Source: Mucilaginibacter sp. 44-25 (GTDB lineage: Bacteria > Bacteroidota > Bacteroidia > Sphingobacteriales > Sphingobacteriaceae). Taken from it: a stretch of DNA of 64,000 bases. The position numbers and the translations under genes are program-made. Positions 8,973 through 18,092 of the stretch are shown in pieces. The stretch is from assembly GCA_001898335.1 (NCBI GenBank), contig MKTS01000011.1:1-64000 (forward strand), given 5' to 3'. Within the stretch, counting starts at the first letter, position 1. Each line of letters begins with the position of its first letter. The notes below the pieces were generated by a model. The model saw only the letters and a list, made by a program, of their open reading frames with translations, did no database searches and had not been told where the DNA came from.

Positions 8973-9545
8973 TTATGGGCTAATAGGATAGTCGCCTTTT
9001 ACTTTTAGTCGTTGGTAATCCCAGGCATTGTTTTCGTCTTCCTTTGCCAATTCATCGTAGTATCTATTTGCCAGGTCTTTATAGGTATTATACAACGTTT
9101 TTCGATCAGCAATCTGCTTTTTATTGAACATCCATGATTCATCGCCGGAATATCTGTAGGCAATATTACTGTAGATCTGAGCGCGTAAGACTCTTGTTTT
9201 AAAACTCGACATGCCCAGATTGATCGCTTTTTCAATTTGACCTTTCCCGGTGATTAGATTTTCCAGGGGGCCGCCTTCTCTTTGATAAGGTCTTGCCATC
9301 AAATTATTACTAAGTGAATAAAATAAAGCGCGATAGAACAAACTGGTGGTGTCATTGGGATTAATTTTAAGAATTTTATCCAGGCTATCTATCGTGGATT
9401 TATATTTTGAGGCCGTAAATATCATGCTTCCATCATTGATCAACACTTTTCCGGCAATAATCTTGATCGGTGGTTGAGCAATCACGGAAACTTTTACAAA
9501 AAATAAAGATGCAAGTATAAATAAGGAGGTTACAAACGCTTTCAT
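8973..9545 (-). CDS. Secreted TPR-like hypothetical protein
   Basis: A 190-residue protein with a signal peptide (residues 1-23, ending VIAQ) and a helical mature region. A tetratricopeptide-like stretch is visible (KYKSTIDSLDKILKINPNDTTSLFYRALFYS, about residues 45-78) with further helices behind it. It probably acts in the periplasm as a small protein-interaction module. It stands alone on this strand, and I cannot tell its partner. Confidence 0.6.
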   Translation of the reverse strand: MKAFVTSLFILASLFFVKVSVIAQPPIKIIAGKVLINDGSMIFTASKYKSTIDSLDKILKINPNDTTSLFYRALFYSLSNNLMARPYQREGGPLENLITGKGQIEKAINLGMSSFKTRVLRAQIYSNIAYRYSGDESWMFNKKQIADRKTLYNTYKDLANRYYDELAKEDENNAWDYQRLKVKGDYPISP

Positions 9546-9749
9546 AAGTGGTAATGTTATAAAAAGTTAAACGCCTATCGTTGATAATAATTATCATTTG
9601 TTCCTTAAAATATAATCAATTGGTGATTCCACAGTCGCGGTTACGCCTAAAGTGCCTGATTTTGCCAGGTATCTAATAATTCTTAATTTTAGCGCCTTGT
9701 GATGGATGAAAAATCAATATAAAACAAAATATTGTAAATTAACTTATAA

Positions 9750-10280
9750 GTGAATATCTTTGCATTGGAAATTTGGGATGATGAAGGAAAAAAGTGTACT
9801 TTTTATACAGTACGCTGGGAAGATGGCAAGGAAAGTGAAACAGATAAGTTCTTTAATAAATACGATGCAATCCCTGAACTAAAAACAGCAACCCAGCAAA
9901 TGTTAAGTTTTGTGCTGGATAGCTTGGGGGATGATCATGGCGCTATTGACGCTTTGTTTAACCGGCCGGAAAATGAGGTGACCGGTTTGCCTAATACCGG
10001 CAAGGTAACGGTAAAACAAGTAATGTTTACTTATCCTAATTTTCCGCTTCGCTTATATGCGTTGCGAATTAATAACCGGAACGATATCGTTGTTTTGTTT
10101 AACGGGGGTGTCAAATCCTCCTGGACAAATCAGGAAAGTAAAGATATTCATCTTAAATGGGTGGAAGCCTGCCAGTTTGCAAAGCGTATTGAAGAAGCAT
10201 TACGAGATGGTGAAATCATAATTGATGAGGGTAAAAGAAAAATGCGGTCGGCTAATAACGGCGAAGAAATTTTTCTATAA
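9750..10280 (+). CDS. RelE/HigB-like toxin of a type II toxin-antitoxin pair
   Basis: A 176-residue protein starting at GTG. Its C-terminal half (PLRLYALRINNRNDIVVLFNGGVKSS..., then a helix QFAKRIEEAL) fits the RelE/HigB/Gp49-like toxins of Bacteroidetes, where the R(L)YAL..N...V.L.GG.K core is typical. Such toxins cleave mRNA, usually on the ribosome. The N-terminal 80 residues are longer than in a minimal HigB. An XRE-type gene starts 13 bases after its stop, the toxin-first order typical of HigBA systems. Activity is inferred from family and context. Confidence 0.65.
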   Translation: MNIFALEIWDDEGKKCTFYTVRWEDGKESETDKFFNKYDAIPELKTATQQMLSFVLDSLGDDHGAIDALFNRPENEVTGLPNTGKVTVKQVMFTYPNFPLRLYALRINNRNDIVVLFNGGVKSSWTNQESKDIHLKWVEACQFAKRIEEALRDGEIIIDEGKRKMRSANNGEEIFL

Positions 10281-10292
10281 ATAAGTACGGTC

Positions 10293-10571
10293 ATGAGAAG
10301 TAAAGTTGCACAAAGGATACAGGATGAAACGCCGCAGGAAGTTCGCATTTTCGTTCGCCAGTACACCGACATCGTAGTTCGGATTAACGAGCTTATGCAG
10401 GAGAAGGGTTATAGCCAGAAAGACCTGGCAGCGAAAATGAATAAAAAACCTTCCGAAATTAACAAATGGCTAAAAGGAAATCATAATTTAACCCTTAAAA
10501 CATTGGCAAAACTGGAAGCGGAATTAGGTGCTCCGTTAATTTATACCGCCCGTGAGCATGCACATGCTTAA
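10293..10571 (+). CDS. XRE-family antitoxin (HigA-like)
   Basis: A 92-residue protein with a helix-turn-helix in its centre (INELMQEKGYSQKDLAAKMNKKPSEINKWLKG, about residues 30-62) and a following LTLKTLAKLEAELGAPLI segment usual in HigA antitoxins. It should neutralise the preceding toxin and repress the operon. Short spacing on both sides suggests one transcript with its neighbours. Confidence 0.75.
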   Translation: MRSKVAQRIQDETPQEVRIFVRQYTDIVVRINELMQEKGYSQKDLAAKMNKKPSEINKWLKGNHNLTLKTLAKLEAELGAPLIYTAREHAHA

Positions 10572-10600
10572 CATTCCTACTTTTAATTTATATATAGATC

Positions 10601-10930
10601 ATGATGCAAGAAGTCTTTAACGAACATTATATTATAGGCAATGATACTTTTAAAGTGGTGTTCCTGATCAAAAAGGGAGATAAATTGGACGGCGGTATGA
10701 TGCCTTACCATGTTTTTGAAATACAAAAGCTGGGCGACAGCCAAAAATTTTCCTTTCACAAGGCCGAAGTGGGTTTCGCGGGGAAATACGGCCTGGTCAA
10801 AATCGATGATAAGCAAGAGTTAACCTGGTCTCCTGGAGTTCATAAAGAGCTATTGAACAAAATCTCGCATCAAAAAATTCCAAATAGTTTCTATCTCAGA
10901 CCTGAATTGGGAAGCCGGTTTATTGAATAG
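10601..10930 (+). CDS. Hypothetical third gene of the toxin-antitoxin operon
   Basis: A 109-residue (or 108, from the second of two adjacent ATGs) soluble protein that begins 29 bases after the antitoxin. It looks like a mixed alpha/beta protein (HYIIGNDTFKVVFLIKK, FSFHKAEVGFAGKYGLVKID) with no motif I can name. Tripartite systems with a SecB-like chaperone are known, but this protein does not resemble SecB. It may simply be co-transcribed. Confidence 0.55.
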   Translation: MMQEVFNEHYIIGNDTFKVVFLIKKGDKLDGGMMPYHVFEIQKLGDSQKFSFHKAEVGFAGKYGLVKIDDKQELTWSPGVHKELLNKISHQKIPNSFYLRPELGSRFIE

Positions 10931-11012
10931 CAATAGGATTGATTATAAGTATTACTGCCAAAATCCGATAAGGTTTAGATTTAAAACTATCGTGAATAGA
11001 TATCATTCTTTT

Positions 11013-11222
11013 TTAATGAATCATTACGTTTAATAATAATCGTAAATACTCCTTTTTTGCGTCCAATAGTGTCAGGATCATATAACCAGGCCTCCAATAG
11101 CCAATGCCAAATATTCTGACTGGCTGAGAATGTGCTTGAATCACCGAAGGATCTGTAACGATGGATTTTTGTGTCGAACAACCGAACGAAAGAAAACAAA
11201 GAAATAACAGCAATCTTCTCAT
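11013..11222 (-). CDS. Small putative lipoprotein
   Basis: A 69-residue frame with a lipoprotein signal (MRRLLLFLCFLSFGC, Cys15 followed by Ser). The mature part is short and ends in an atypical hydrophobic tail. A second open frame overlaps it, and its tail (LYDPDTIGRKKGVFTIIIKR) looks more protein-like, so a frameshift near 11090 joining the two is possible. Function unknown. Confidence 0.4.
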   Translation of the reverse strand: MRRLLLFLCFLSFGCSTQKSIVTDPSVIQAHSQPVRIFGIGYWRPGYMILTLLDAKKEYLRLLLNVMIH

Positions 11223-11262
11223 CTAATGACACAATTGTATGACTTTGTTGATAAATCAACAT

Positions 11263-11691
11263 GCTGTAAAATTATATATATTCTGCTCCTTTACCCGAAA
11301 TACTTTTAAAATTAGATATTTCTATTAAATATCAATTAAACTTATTTGGCAAAGCATAATCCTAAATCGGTAGAGAATTCTCGTTTCCGTTCTTGGAGGA
11401 TAATAATTATTAAGGACCGGAATCTTGAATGGACTTAACTACAAATCAAATCTATTAAACTAATACTATATTTGATAGTTAATAATGCTATGATCTATAC
11501 CCCCCTTATTAACTGAATTTACAAATTTTAGCAATTAACCCTATTAAATAACTAACGATAACAGGTCTTTTACCATAGTTTAATTTTAACCAACAGTTAT
11601 TTTAACTTTAAAATTTATTAATAGTATAAGCTACAAATTGATTTCGCGGCAACTATTGGAACATTTATTATTTACCTAAATACGTACCGCG
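11263..11691. other. AT-rich spacer upstream of the lanB-like gene
   Basis: These 429 bases are very AT-rich and contain no coding frame I can support. I looked for a short precursor peptide gene with a Cys/Ser/Thr-rich end and found none. Presumably the region holds the promoter of the dehydratase gene. Confidence 0.5.
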
Positions 11692-14600
11692 ATGAATGAT
11701 TATGATTTTTTAAATGATCTGTTACTCAGGAGCCCGCTTTATGATTATGATCAATACTCGCCTGATCAAAGTGCGAAGATTCTGCTCGATTCTTATTTTC
11801 AGGTCGCGTTGTACCTGGCCAGTCCTCAATTGTTTCAAATATTAGCAGCAAAAGGGTTTAATTTTAATGCCCTTAATTCACGTGAGCGGTTAAGCTTCAT
11901 GCGCTACTACAACCGCATGAGTTTCCGGCCTACACCTTTTGGAAGTTTTTCATCTTTTTCTATGACTGTATGGGGTGAAGCGGCGGCAATCAACTTAGGT
12001 AATAAAAAGGATGCAAAGTTACATTTGAACCTTGACCAGGAAGTTATCTTACGTTTATCCGAGGGTTTAATAGGCAATAAAAAAGAAGATTACACTTACA
12101 TCTGTAACCCGGCTTTATATAAATCTGGCAAAGAATTCCGATTTATTAAAACATCTTATTCGCAAAATAAAAAAAACATTTTTTTTGACCTGGAATCTAT
12201 CGAAGGAAATATATTAACCAACGCATTGTTCGATTACTGTGCGGGAGAATATAAGCAAGGAAAAGAAATTATTTCCTATATGGTAAAAACAACTGGATGT
12301 GATTGGGAAACAGCCAGTGACTATCTGAATTTCCTAATAGATGCGAATATCGTTATACCGCATACGAAAACAAACATCATTGGGGAAGATTATCTGCAAA
12401 GACTTTTGCATCACCCTGAAACGCCATTGACTTTAATTCGGCAGGACCTGTCGACGATTCAGGATCAAATGATAGCCTACAATTTTCCTGATGCAAGCCA
12501 GTTGGTCAAAATTTCCGGGCAGGTAAATGATTTATTATTTCCATTAAAACATGAAATAGAAAAACAGGTATTTTATGCGGGATTGGAAAGAAAAGTTGTT
12601 AATGGTAATCTTTCAATACATCGCCAGCAGCAGATTAAGGATGGGCTTAGGGCTTTGGAACTGCTTATCACACCTGTGCAAACATCACTACTACAGCAAT
12701 TTATTTATGATTTCAAAGCGAGGTATGATTTGCGGAAAGTTCTCCTTTTGGAGGCTATTGATCCAGCGATCGGCATAGGATATGGCCCCTCGGTCTCTCC
12801 AGCTGCTGAAACCGATTTGTTGCGTCATGTGAAATTTACAGATCAGCAGAATAAGAAGGTAAACCTGGAATGGTCAACGGTTCACCGGTTATTATTTAGA
12901 AAATGGAATGAAAATTTCAAAAGTACTGCCCCGATCCAATTGAATGACTCCGATTTATCACAACTTTCACCCGACCAAGCTTTCACATCCCCGCCGACGT
13001 TACCTGTTGTCTTTCGAGTACTTGGTGATCATGTCTACCTTGAAACCATAGGAGGGGTTTCAGCAACCGCCTTAATAGGACGCTTTACAGCCTGGAGTAA
13101 TAAGGTGCATGGGCTTGGCCGTGAACTTGCTTCAAAAGAACAATTAGCAAATCCAAACGTCATTTTTGCTGATATCGGGCAGTTGTCCGATACACATGCA
13201 GATAATATCAATAGAAGGCAGCATATCTATGATTATGAAATACCTATAAATTCAATCTCTACCTTTCCGGTTGAACAGCAAATTGCCCTTTCTGATCTCT
13301 GGATTTCCGTCGTCGGGAATGAATTGGTATTAGAATCGAAGTCACACGGCAGAGTGATTGTACCCCGCTTAACCTCTGCTTATAATTTCAGCCGCAACAA
13401 TCTGGCACTTTTTCGCCTGCTTTGCGATTTACAATACCAGGGTTTACAAGGGAATTATACCTTTGATTTGGAACAATACTTTCCGGGTATGGCCCACTAC
13501 CCGCGTGTGGTTTATAAAAACACTATCCTGTCTGCGGCAAAATGGTATTTATCAACTCAGAATTTAAAGGAATTAAAAGAAGCGACTGAAGGTGAAGCCA
13601 TTATTCGATTTAAAATACTGCGGGAAACGTTACAGCTTCCGTCACTTATTGCACTAAGCCAATTCGATCAGCAACTCATTTTCGATATCGATAAAGAAAA
13701 TGAGATCATCTTTTTATTAGATTGTCTGAGATCCATGGGAACCGCGGTTTTCCAGGAGTTTTTTTTACCCGCTGAACCAATTGTCACAAGTGAAGGAAAA
13801 CCGTTGGTCAATCAGTTCATTGCTTTTTTATATAAAAATCAAGAAGTTTATAAAGGCAACCGAATTCCGGATCTGATGATTAGACCCAAGGTTCAGCAGG
13901 ATTATATCTTAGGCGGCAAATGGCTTTATTTAAAATTGTATTGTGCCCCTGCTATTGCTAATGACCTGCTTACTAAAAAGCTGCTTCCCCTGCTAAACCA
14001 GTTGGGCGAAAAAGAATTATTATTATGGTTTTTTATTCGTTATAGGGATTCCGGCTACCACATTCGTTTGCGCCTAAAAATCAACGAATCCGCTGTTGGT
14101 AATATTTTAGCACGCTTAAAAAAGCGCCTTGCTAATACTGTGCATTATCATTTGATCAGGGAATACCAGGCAGATACCTATCGTAGGGAAATGGAAAGAT
14201 ACGGTCCGGACATCATCACATTAGTAGAATCCTTTTTTTGCGGTAGCAGCGAACTTGTCTTGCGCTATATTAAAATAGCAGCCCGGAAATCCCTACCCTA
14301 CAGTTATCATAGCCTAGCCTTTGTTTCAGTCGCCTATTTATTAAACTGTTTTATACCAGAAATTAATGAGCAGCTAATTTTTCTTGAACAGATGGTCAAT
14401 ACATTTTATGCTGAATTTTCACCTGATAAATCGTTAAAAATAGATCTCGACCAGAAATTCAGGGAGTTAAAAACCGAGATCAGCAGCCTGCTCACCAACG
14501 AGGGGTATTATTTGTCGTTAAAACTGACTATGTGGGCAGACCTTTATAAAATAAGAATTGATGCGCTACAAAAAAAGACAACCCTTTTTACAACTAAAAG

Positions 14601-14745
14601 AAGAGATCAGCTACTCGCTGATTTAATACATATGCATTTGAACCGTTTATTCATTGACCGGCAACGCAATCAGGAACTAATAATTTATTACTGCTTTTAT
14701 AAATACCAGCTATCGGTAAAAGCTATAAAGAAAATGAAGGGTTAA
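11692..14745 (+). CDS. Full-length LanB-type lantibiotic dehydratase
   Basis: A 1017-residue class I lanthipeptide dehydratase. The N-terminal glutamylation domain carries the hallmark RMSFRPTPFGSFSSF (residues 75-89) and continues to about 690. The C-terminal elimination domain, about 742-1017, has the WFFIRYRDSGYHIRLRL signature. LanB enzymes use glutamyl-tRNA to activate Ser/Thr of a precursor peptide and then eliminate to dehydroalanine or dehydrobutyrine. Both domains are present, so the enzyme looks complete. No LanC cyclase, transporter or protease gene is visible nearby. Its last 4 bases overlap the end of the convergent LytTR gene. Confidence 0.9.
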   Translation: MNDYDFLNDLLLRSPLYDYDQYSPDQSAKILLDSYFQVALYLASPQLFQILAAKGFNFNALNSRERLSFMRYYNRMSFRPTPFGSFSSFSMTVWGEAAAINLGNKKDAKLHLNLDQEVILRLSEGLIGNKKEDYTYICNPALYKSGKEFRFIKTSYSQNKKNIFFDLESIEGNILTNALFDYCAGEYKQGKEIISYMVKTTGCDWETASDYLNFLIDANIVIPHTKTNIIGEDYLQRLLHHPETPLTLIRQDLSTIQDQMIAYNFPDASQLVKISGQVNDLLFPLKHEIEKQVFYAGLERKVVNGNLSIHRQQQIKDGLRALELLITPVQTSLLQQFIYDFKARYDLRKVLLLEAIDPAIGIGYGPSVSPAAETDLLRHVKFTDQQNKKVNLEWSTVHRLLFRKWNENFKSTAPIQLNDSDLSQLSPDQAFTSPPTLPVVFRVLGDHVYLETIGGVSATALIGRFTAWSNKVHGLGRELASKEQLANPNVIFADIGQLSDTHADNINRRQHIYDYEIPINSISTFPVEQQIALSDLWISVVGNELVLESKSHGRVIVPRLTSAYNFSRNNLALFRLLCDLQYQGLQGNYTFDLEQYFPGMAHYPRVVYKNTILSAAKWYLSTQNLKELKEATEGEAIIRFKILRETLQLPSLIALSQFDQQLIFDIDKENEIIFLLDCLRSMGTAVFQEFFLPAEPIVTSEGKPLVNQFIAFLYKNQEVYKGNRIPDLMIRPKVQQDYILGGKWLYLKLYCAPAIANDLLTKKLLPLLNQLGEKELLLWFFIRYRDSGYHIRLRLKINESAVGNILARLKKRLANTVHYHLIREYQADTYRREMERYGPDIITLVESFFCGSSELVLRYIKIAARKSLPYSYHSLAFVSVAYLLNCFIPEINEQLIFLEQMVNTFYAEFSPDKSLKIDLDQKFRELKTEISSLLTNEGYYLSLKLTMWADLYKIRIDALQKKTTLFTTKRRDQLLADLIHMHLNRLFIDRQRNQELIIYYCFYKYQLSVKAIKKMKG

Positions 14746-15473
14746 AACTTTCTTCTTGACCTCAACAACAATTCATTCATTTTTTCAAGAAAAGCGTCTT
14801 TGTAAAACCGGCCTAAGTTTAAAGTAATATCTTTCTCTAAGGTAACCCGTGTTTGCTCAACAGATTTTATCCGGTCATTGTTAATAATGAAGGATTGATG
14901 AATTCTCGAAAACTGGTCCATCGGAAGATATTGTTCTGTTTCATTAATGGTCAAATAAGGCATAATATCACCGGAGGTCAAATGGATCTTGATGTAATTT
15001 TGAGCACCTTCTACATATAGAATTTCGTTAATAATCACTTTTACCATCTTACCTCTGCTTTCCGTTTTAACAAAAAAGAAGTCTCTTTTTTCTTTTTTAG
15101 CCGGCCGAGCGGCTATTCCCGTCCGCTGTATGTGCAGTATACATTTGCGAAACCGGGCATAGCTGATCGGTTTTAAAAGAAAGTCGAATGCCTCCTTTTC
15201 AAATGCTTCAAGGGCAAATTCCTGGAAAGAGGTAGTAAATACAATCGTGGTATGCAGGTTTACTAATCCGGCAAACGCCATGCCTGATAATTCAGGCATT
15301 TCTACGTCTAAAAAAGTAATATCGGGCGGATTCGGTCCGGTCACTTCGTTAAGCGCTGTAAGCGGATTGGTGGAAAATCCCTGTAATTCAAGTCCATCAG
15401 TCCGTTCTATATATTCAATCAGCATTTCTATAGAATGATATTCATCATCCACAACATAACATCTTAAATTCAT
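14742..15473 (-). CDS. LytTR-family response regulator
   Basis: A 243-residue two-component regulator. The receiver domain (1-120) has the acidic DD pair at 9-10, the phosphorylated Asp56 (FLDVEMP) and a conserved KP pair near residue 100. A LytTR DNA-binding domain follows (about 140-240, ILYVEGAQNYIKIHLTSG). It overlaps the histidine-kinase gene by 4 bases, so the two are translationally coupled. Being convergent with the dehydratase gene and divergent from the candidate precursor gene, it likely controls the RiPP locus. Confidence 0.95.
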   Translation of the reverse strand: MNLRCYVVDDEYHSIEMLIEYIERTDGLELQGFSTNPLTALNEVTGPNPPDITFLDVEMPELSGMAFAGLVNLHTTIVFTTSFQEFALEAFEKEAFDFLLKPISYARFRKCILHIQRTGIAARPAKKEKRDFFFVKTESRGKMVKVIINEILYVEGAQNYIKIHLTSGDIMPYLTINETEQYLPMDQFSRIHQSFIINNDRIKSVEQTRVTLEKDITLNLGRFYKDAFLEKMNELLLRSRRKF

Positions 15474-16609
15474 AATTGCACCCTCAGTTCTAATCCGTAA
15501 CTTTCTTTCTCGTCTTTGATAATTATATTATATTGATCTTTGTAGCTGAATTCTAAACGTTTGATTACATTTTTTATTCCAATTGACCTCGTTCGCTTGT
15601 AATCTGGTTGATCTCCTTTTAAATTCCAGCTTATAAAACTTAGCTCATTTTGATCGTTTAGCGTAATATGCAATTTTGCCGCGCCCTGCTTTTTTTTTAG
15701 GTAACCATGCTTGAAAATATTTTCGGTAAGCGTTAACAGCACCAAGGGAATAATTTGATAAGATTCAAAATCACCTTCGGCTTCAAAATCAATAAACAAA
15801 GCGTAATCATAGCGGAGCTGGTTGATTTCAATGTAATTTTGGATTTGTTCGATTTCCTTATCCAATGATGTTTTGCCATTAATACTGACCTCGTTTAGCG
15901 AAAAACGCATTATGTCAACTAATAGTAATACACATTGAGAGGCCTCACGTGAATGTTTAGCATAGGTATTGTGAATGAAGCTTAGCGTATTAAAAAGCAA
16001 ATGCGGATTGATCTGTTGTTGTAAATAAGCATTCATAGCCTCGGCTAGGTTTCGTTCTAACTCCGCCTTTTCCTTTAACGTTACTAACTGCACCGTTTCT
16101 GTTTCATGCACACGTTTCCTGAACGAAATAACGCGTAGAACAGACCAATAAAGAGTGCTAGAGCCTATAAAAGAAACTCCTCTATAAATATTCGGTACAA
16201 GCAGCTTTTTAACGTAAACATTTTGGCTTGGAACAGCATTTTGGGGAAATGCCAGTAAAACATCAAGCAAATATTTAAAAATTAAATAGACCAGCATTTC
16301 GAATAACATCAATACAGGAATCAGCAGGTATGATCTGTTCGATTTTATTGCAGATGAAAGCAATACATGCGCATTGAAATAAAATAATAAAATATTTAAT
16401 CCATAATAACAAATGTAATTCTCTAATGAAGCGAAAGTGTCAATGCTAAACCAGACAAAGCTAATTTCATAGGCGATAAAAATAGCCCAGCCAGCAAAAT
16501 GCTTAAAAAGCAATTTGCCATCCAACTTGCTGAAAAATGCGAATTTGGATTGTAATCCCATTGTCATAGCCGGTTGTCTTTCTACCGCAAGCTGTCGTGC
16601 GTGTAACAA
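15470..16609 (-). CDS. LytS/YehU-type sensor histidine kinase
   Basis: A 379-residue membrane kinase. Four hydrophobic segments lie between about 35 and 160, then a coiled-coil linker, then the His_kinase domain with the phospho-acceptor His203 in LQQQINPHLLFNTLSFI. An ATPase domain follows (LLTLTENIFKHGYL as the N box). It should sense a signal in the membrane and phosphorylate the adjacent LytTR regulator. The start may be the first ATG or the ATGs at residues 15 or 17. Confidence 0.92.
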   Translation of the reverse strand: MLHARQLAVERQPAMTMGLQSKFAFFSKLDGKLLFKHFAGWAIFIAYEISFVWFSIDTFASLENYICYYGLNILLFYFNAHVLLSSAIKSNRSYLLIPVLMLFEMLVYLIFKYLLDVLLAFPQNAVPSQNVYVKKLLVPNIYRGVSFIGSSTLYWSVLRVISFRKRVHETETVQLVTLKEKAELERNLAEAMNAYLQQQINPHLLFNTLSFIHNTYAKHSREASQCVLLLVDIMRFSLNEVSINGKTSLDKEIEQIQNYIEINQLRYDYALFIDFEAEGDFESYQIIPLVLLTLTENIFKHGYLKKKQGAAKLHITLNDQNELSFISWNLKGDQPDYKRTRSIGIKNVIKRLEFSYKDQYNIIIKDEKESYGLELRVQL

Positions 16610-16659
16610 AGTTGTTGTGTACCCTTTTGTACTCCTAATTTGACTGAAAAGTTATCGCT

Positions 16660-16863
16660 ATGAAAAATTTAATTGTAAAAAACTTCAAAAAGAAAACAAA
16701 TAAGCTATACAGTTTTAATCATTTGTCGGGTATCAATTCAACCGATACCCCAACTGATACCATAATTGGAGATCCAACCAATACGACAATCACCGTACTG
16801 ACTACTGTCAGCGGGCCAACACATTTTAATAGCCGACAAAATGGGGATAAGTTAAGAGTGTAA
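16660..16863 (+). CDS. Candidate cysteine-free precursor peptide for the LanB-like enzyme
   Basis: A 67-residue peptide with a basic, Lys-rich N-terminal half (KNFKKKTNKLYSF), a possible leader, and a C-terminal half crowded with Thr and Ser (STDTPTDTIIGDPTNTTITV, TTVSGPTHFNS). It contains no cysteine, so it could be dehydrated but could not form lanthionine rings. It lies 50 bases from the divergent kinase gene. Length and composition suit a RiPP precursor, but it matches no precursor family I know. It could instead be a small unrelated protein. Confidence 0.45.
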   Translation: MKNLIVKNFKKKTNKLYSFNHLSGINSTDTPTDTIIGDPTNTTITVLTTVSGPTHFNSRQNGDKLRV

Positions 16864-16894
16864 AGGATGATATTTTTTAGATAATCAAAGTAAT

Positions 16895-18067
16895 ATGCTA
16901 AAGGATGAAATGAAGCTATTGGCGCAAATGGCGGCTAAATATCTATTAGAGATTGAAAATGGAAGTGAGCCGTCTTTGGAAAACGAGAATGAGGAGAAAG
17001 CCCGTATAAGTACGGAATGCTTTCGGATAAAAAAAAGCTGGACTGACCTGTTGTTTAGTCCGGTTAAAGATCATGTCATGAGACGCTATATCGGGTTTCA
17101 ACAACAAATCATATTGGAAACGGCAGATAGCCTGTATAAGCAGATTGAAAGCAGCAAAAAAACGTCAGCGCAGGAAATTTATCCTTTACTAAAGGTCTCT
17201 GATTTTCTGCTGGAATGCCTGTTAGGATTAAAAGATTTTCAGCTTCAATATTTTAATAATTATATTGATGATGGAGGCAAATTACCTGACGCAGCTATTT
17301 CCACCGTAAGAAAGAGAATGACCGAAGCCGCAGAAAAAGTCAGCGCAACACTGCAAAATGTGGAATTGGATGTTAAATTAAGGGCTTGCATCTGCGATTA
17401 TTTAGGAGACATTATTATGATGCAGCCTGATTCTCTACTTAACTACCGATCTGCCGAATACCTCATTTCTTTTACCGAAACGATAGCGGTAACGACTGAT
17501 TTTACAGACAACCGTGATCTAACTCAAATTGTTACAGAAGCGCTATTCTATATGAATTTCAATCATCACAATTTTTTCCAGTGGTACCAGGAAACTATAG
17601 AAGTTAGAAAATTATCACTCCGGCCACAGGATCAGCTGCCGATGCTAATGAAACAATTGCTGGTCCTTAAATCCATGCCGGTAATGACATCCATGAGTTT
17701 CGATCCGAAGGTGCAACCGATAAATAGCCAATTGGAAAGCTGGCTAGGTGAATATATCAAGCACGAAACGGTCCATCTTGAAATGTCTGAGATTGAGCTA
17801 CCAGATAAAATCGAGTTAAAGCTGACTGTAGCCCAACTGGCATTATTAATAAGACTTTTGTATGAAGAGGATGTTTTTGCTATGAAAAACATAGCCGCAT
17901 TATTAAGGTTTTTTTCAAATCACTTTATGAGCAAAAAACAAGAACATATTTCCTATGGAAGTATGAACAAATTATATTATAGTGGAGATCAATTTACCGG
18001 CTATGCAGTCCGGGAACTCTTATTAAAAATGGTCGCAAAGGTCAACAAGATGTTTTTCCCTACATAA
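16895..18067 (+). CDS. Helical hypothetical protein with RteC-like C-terminal region
   Basis: A 390-residue soluble, largely helical protein. The last 80 residues (KLTVAQLALLIRLLYEE... to ISYGSMNKLYYSG... and a final helix) closely parallel the end of the protein at 19721-20395, so the two share a domain. The layout loosely resembles the end of RteC, a regulator in Bacteroides conjugative transposons; that link is tentative. It follows the peptide gene by 31 bases and may be co-transcribed with the acetyltransferase. Confidence 0.55.
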   Translation: MLKDEMKLLAQMAAKYLLEIENGSEPSLENENEEKARISTECFRIKKSWTDLLFSPVKDHVMRRYIGFQQQIILETADSLYKQIESSKKTSAQEIYPLLKVSDFLLECLLGLKDFQLQYFNNYIDDGGKLPDAAISTVRKRMTEAAEKVSATLQNVELDVKLRACICDYLGDIIMMQPDSLLNYRSAEYLISFTETIAVTTDFTDNRDLTQIVTEALFYMNFNHHNFFQWYQETIEVRKLSLRPQDQLPMLMKQLLVLKSMPVMTSMSFDPKVQPINSQLESWLGEYIKHETVHLEMSEIELPDKIELKLTVAQLALLIRLLYEEDVFAMKNIAALLRFFSNHFMSKKQEHISYGSMNKLYYSGDQFTGYAVRELLLKMVAKVNKMFFPT

Positions 18068-18092
18068 TTTAGAATAATAAAACAAATTAGAT

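Noticed and set aside
10601..10930. SecB-like chaperone of a toxin-antitoxin-chaperone system
   Set aside because: No SecB pattern could be seen in the protein.
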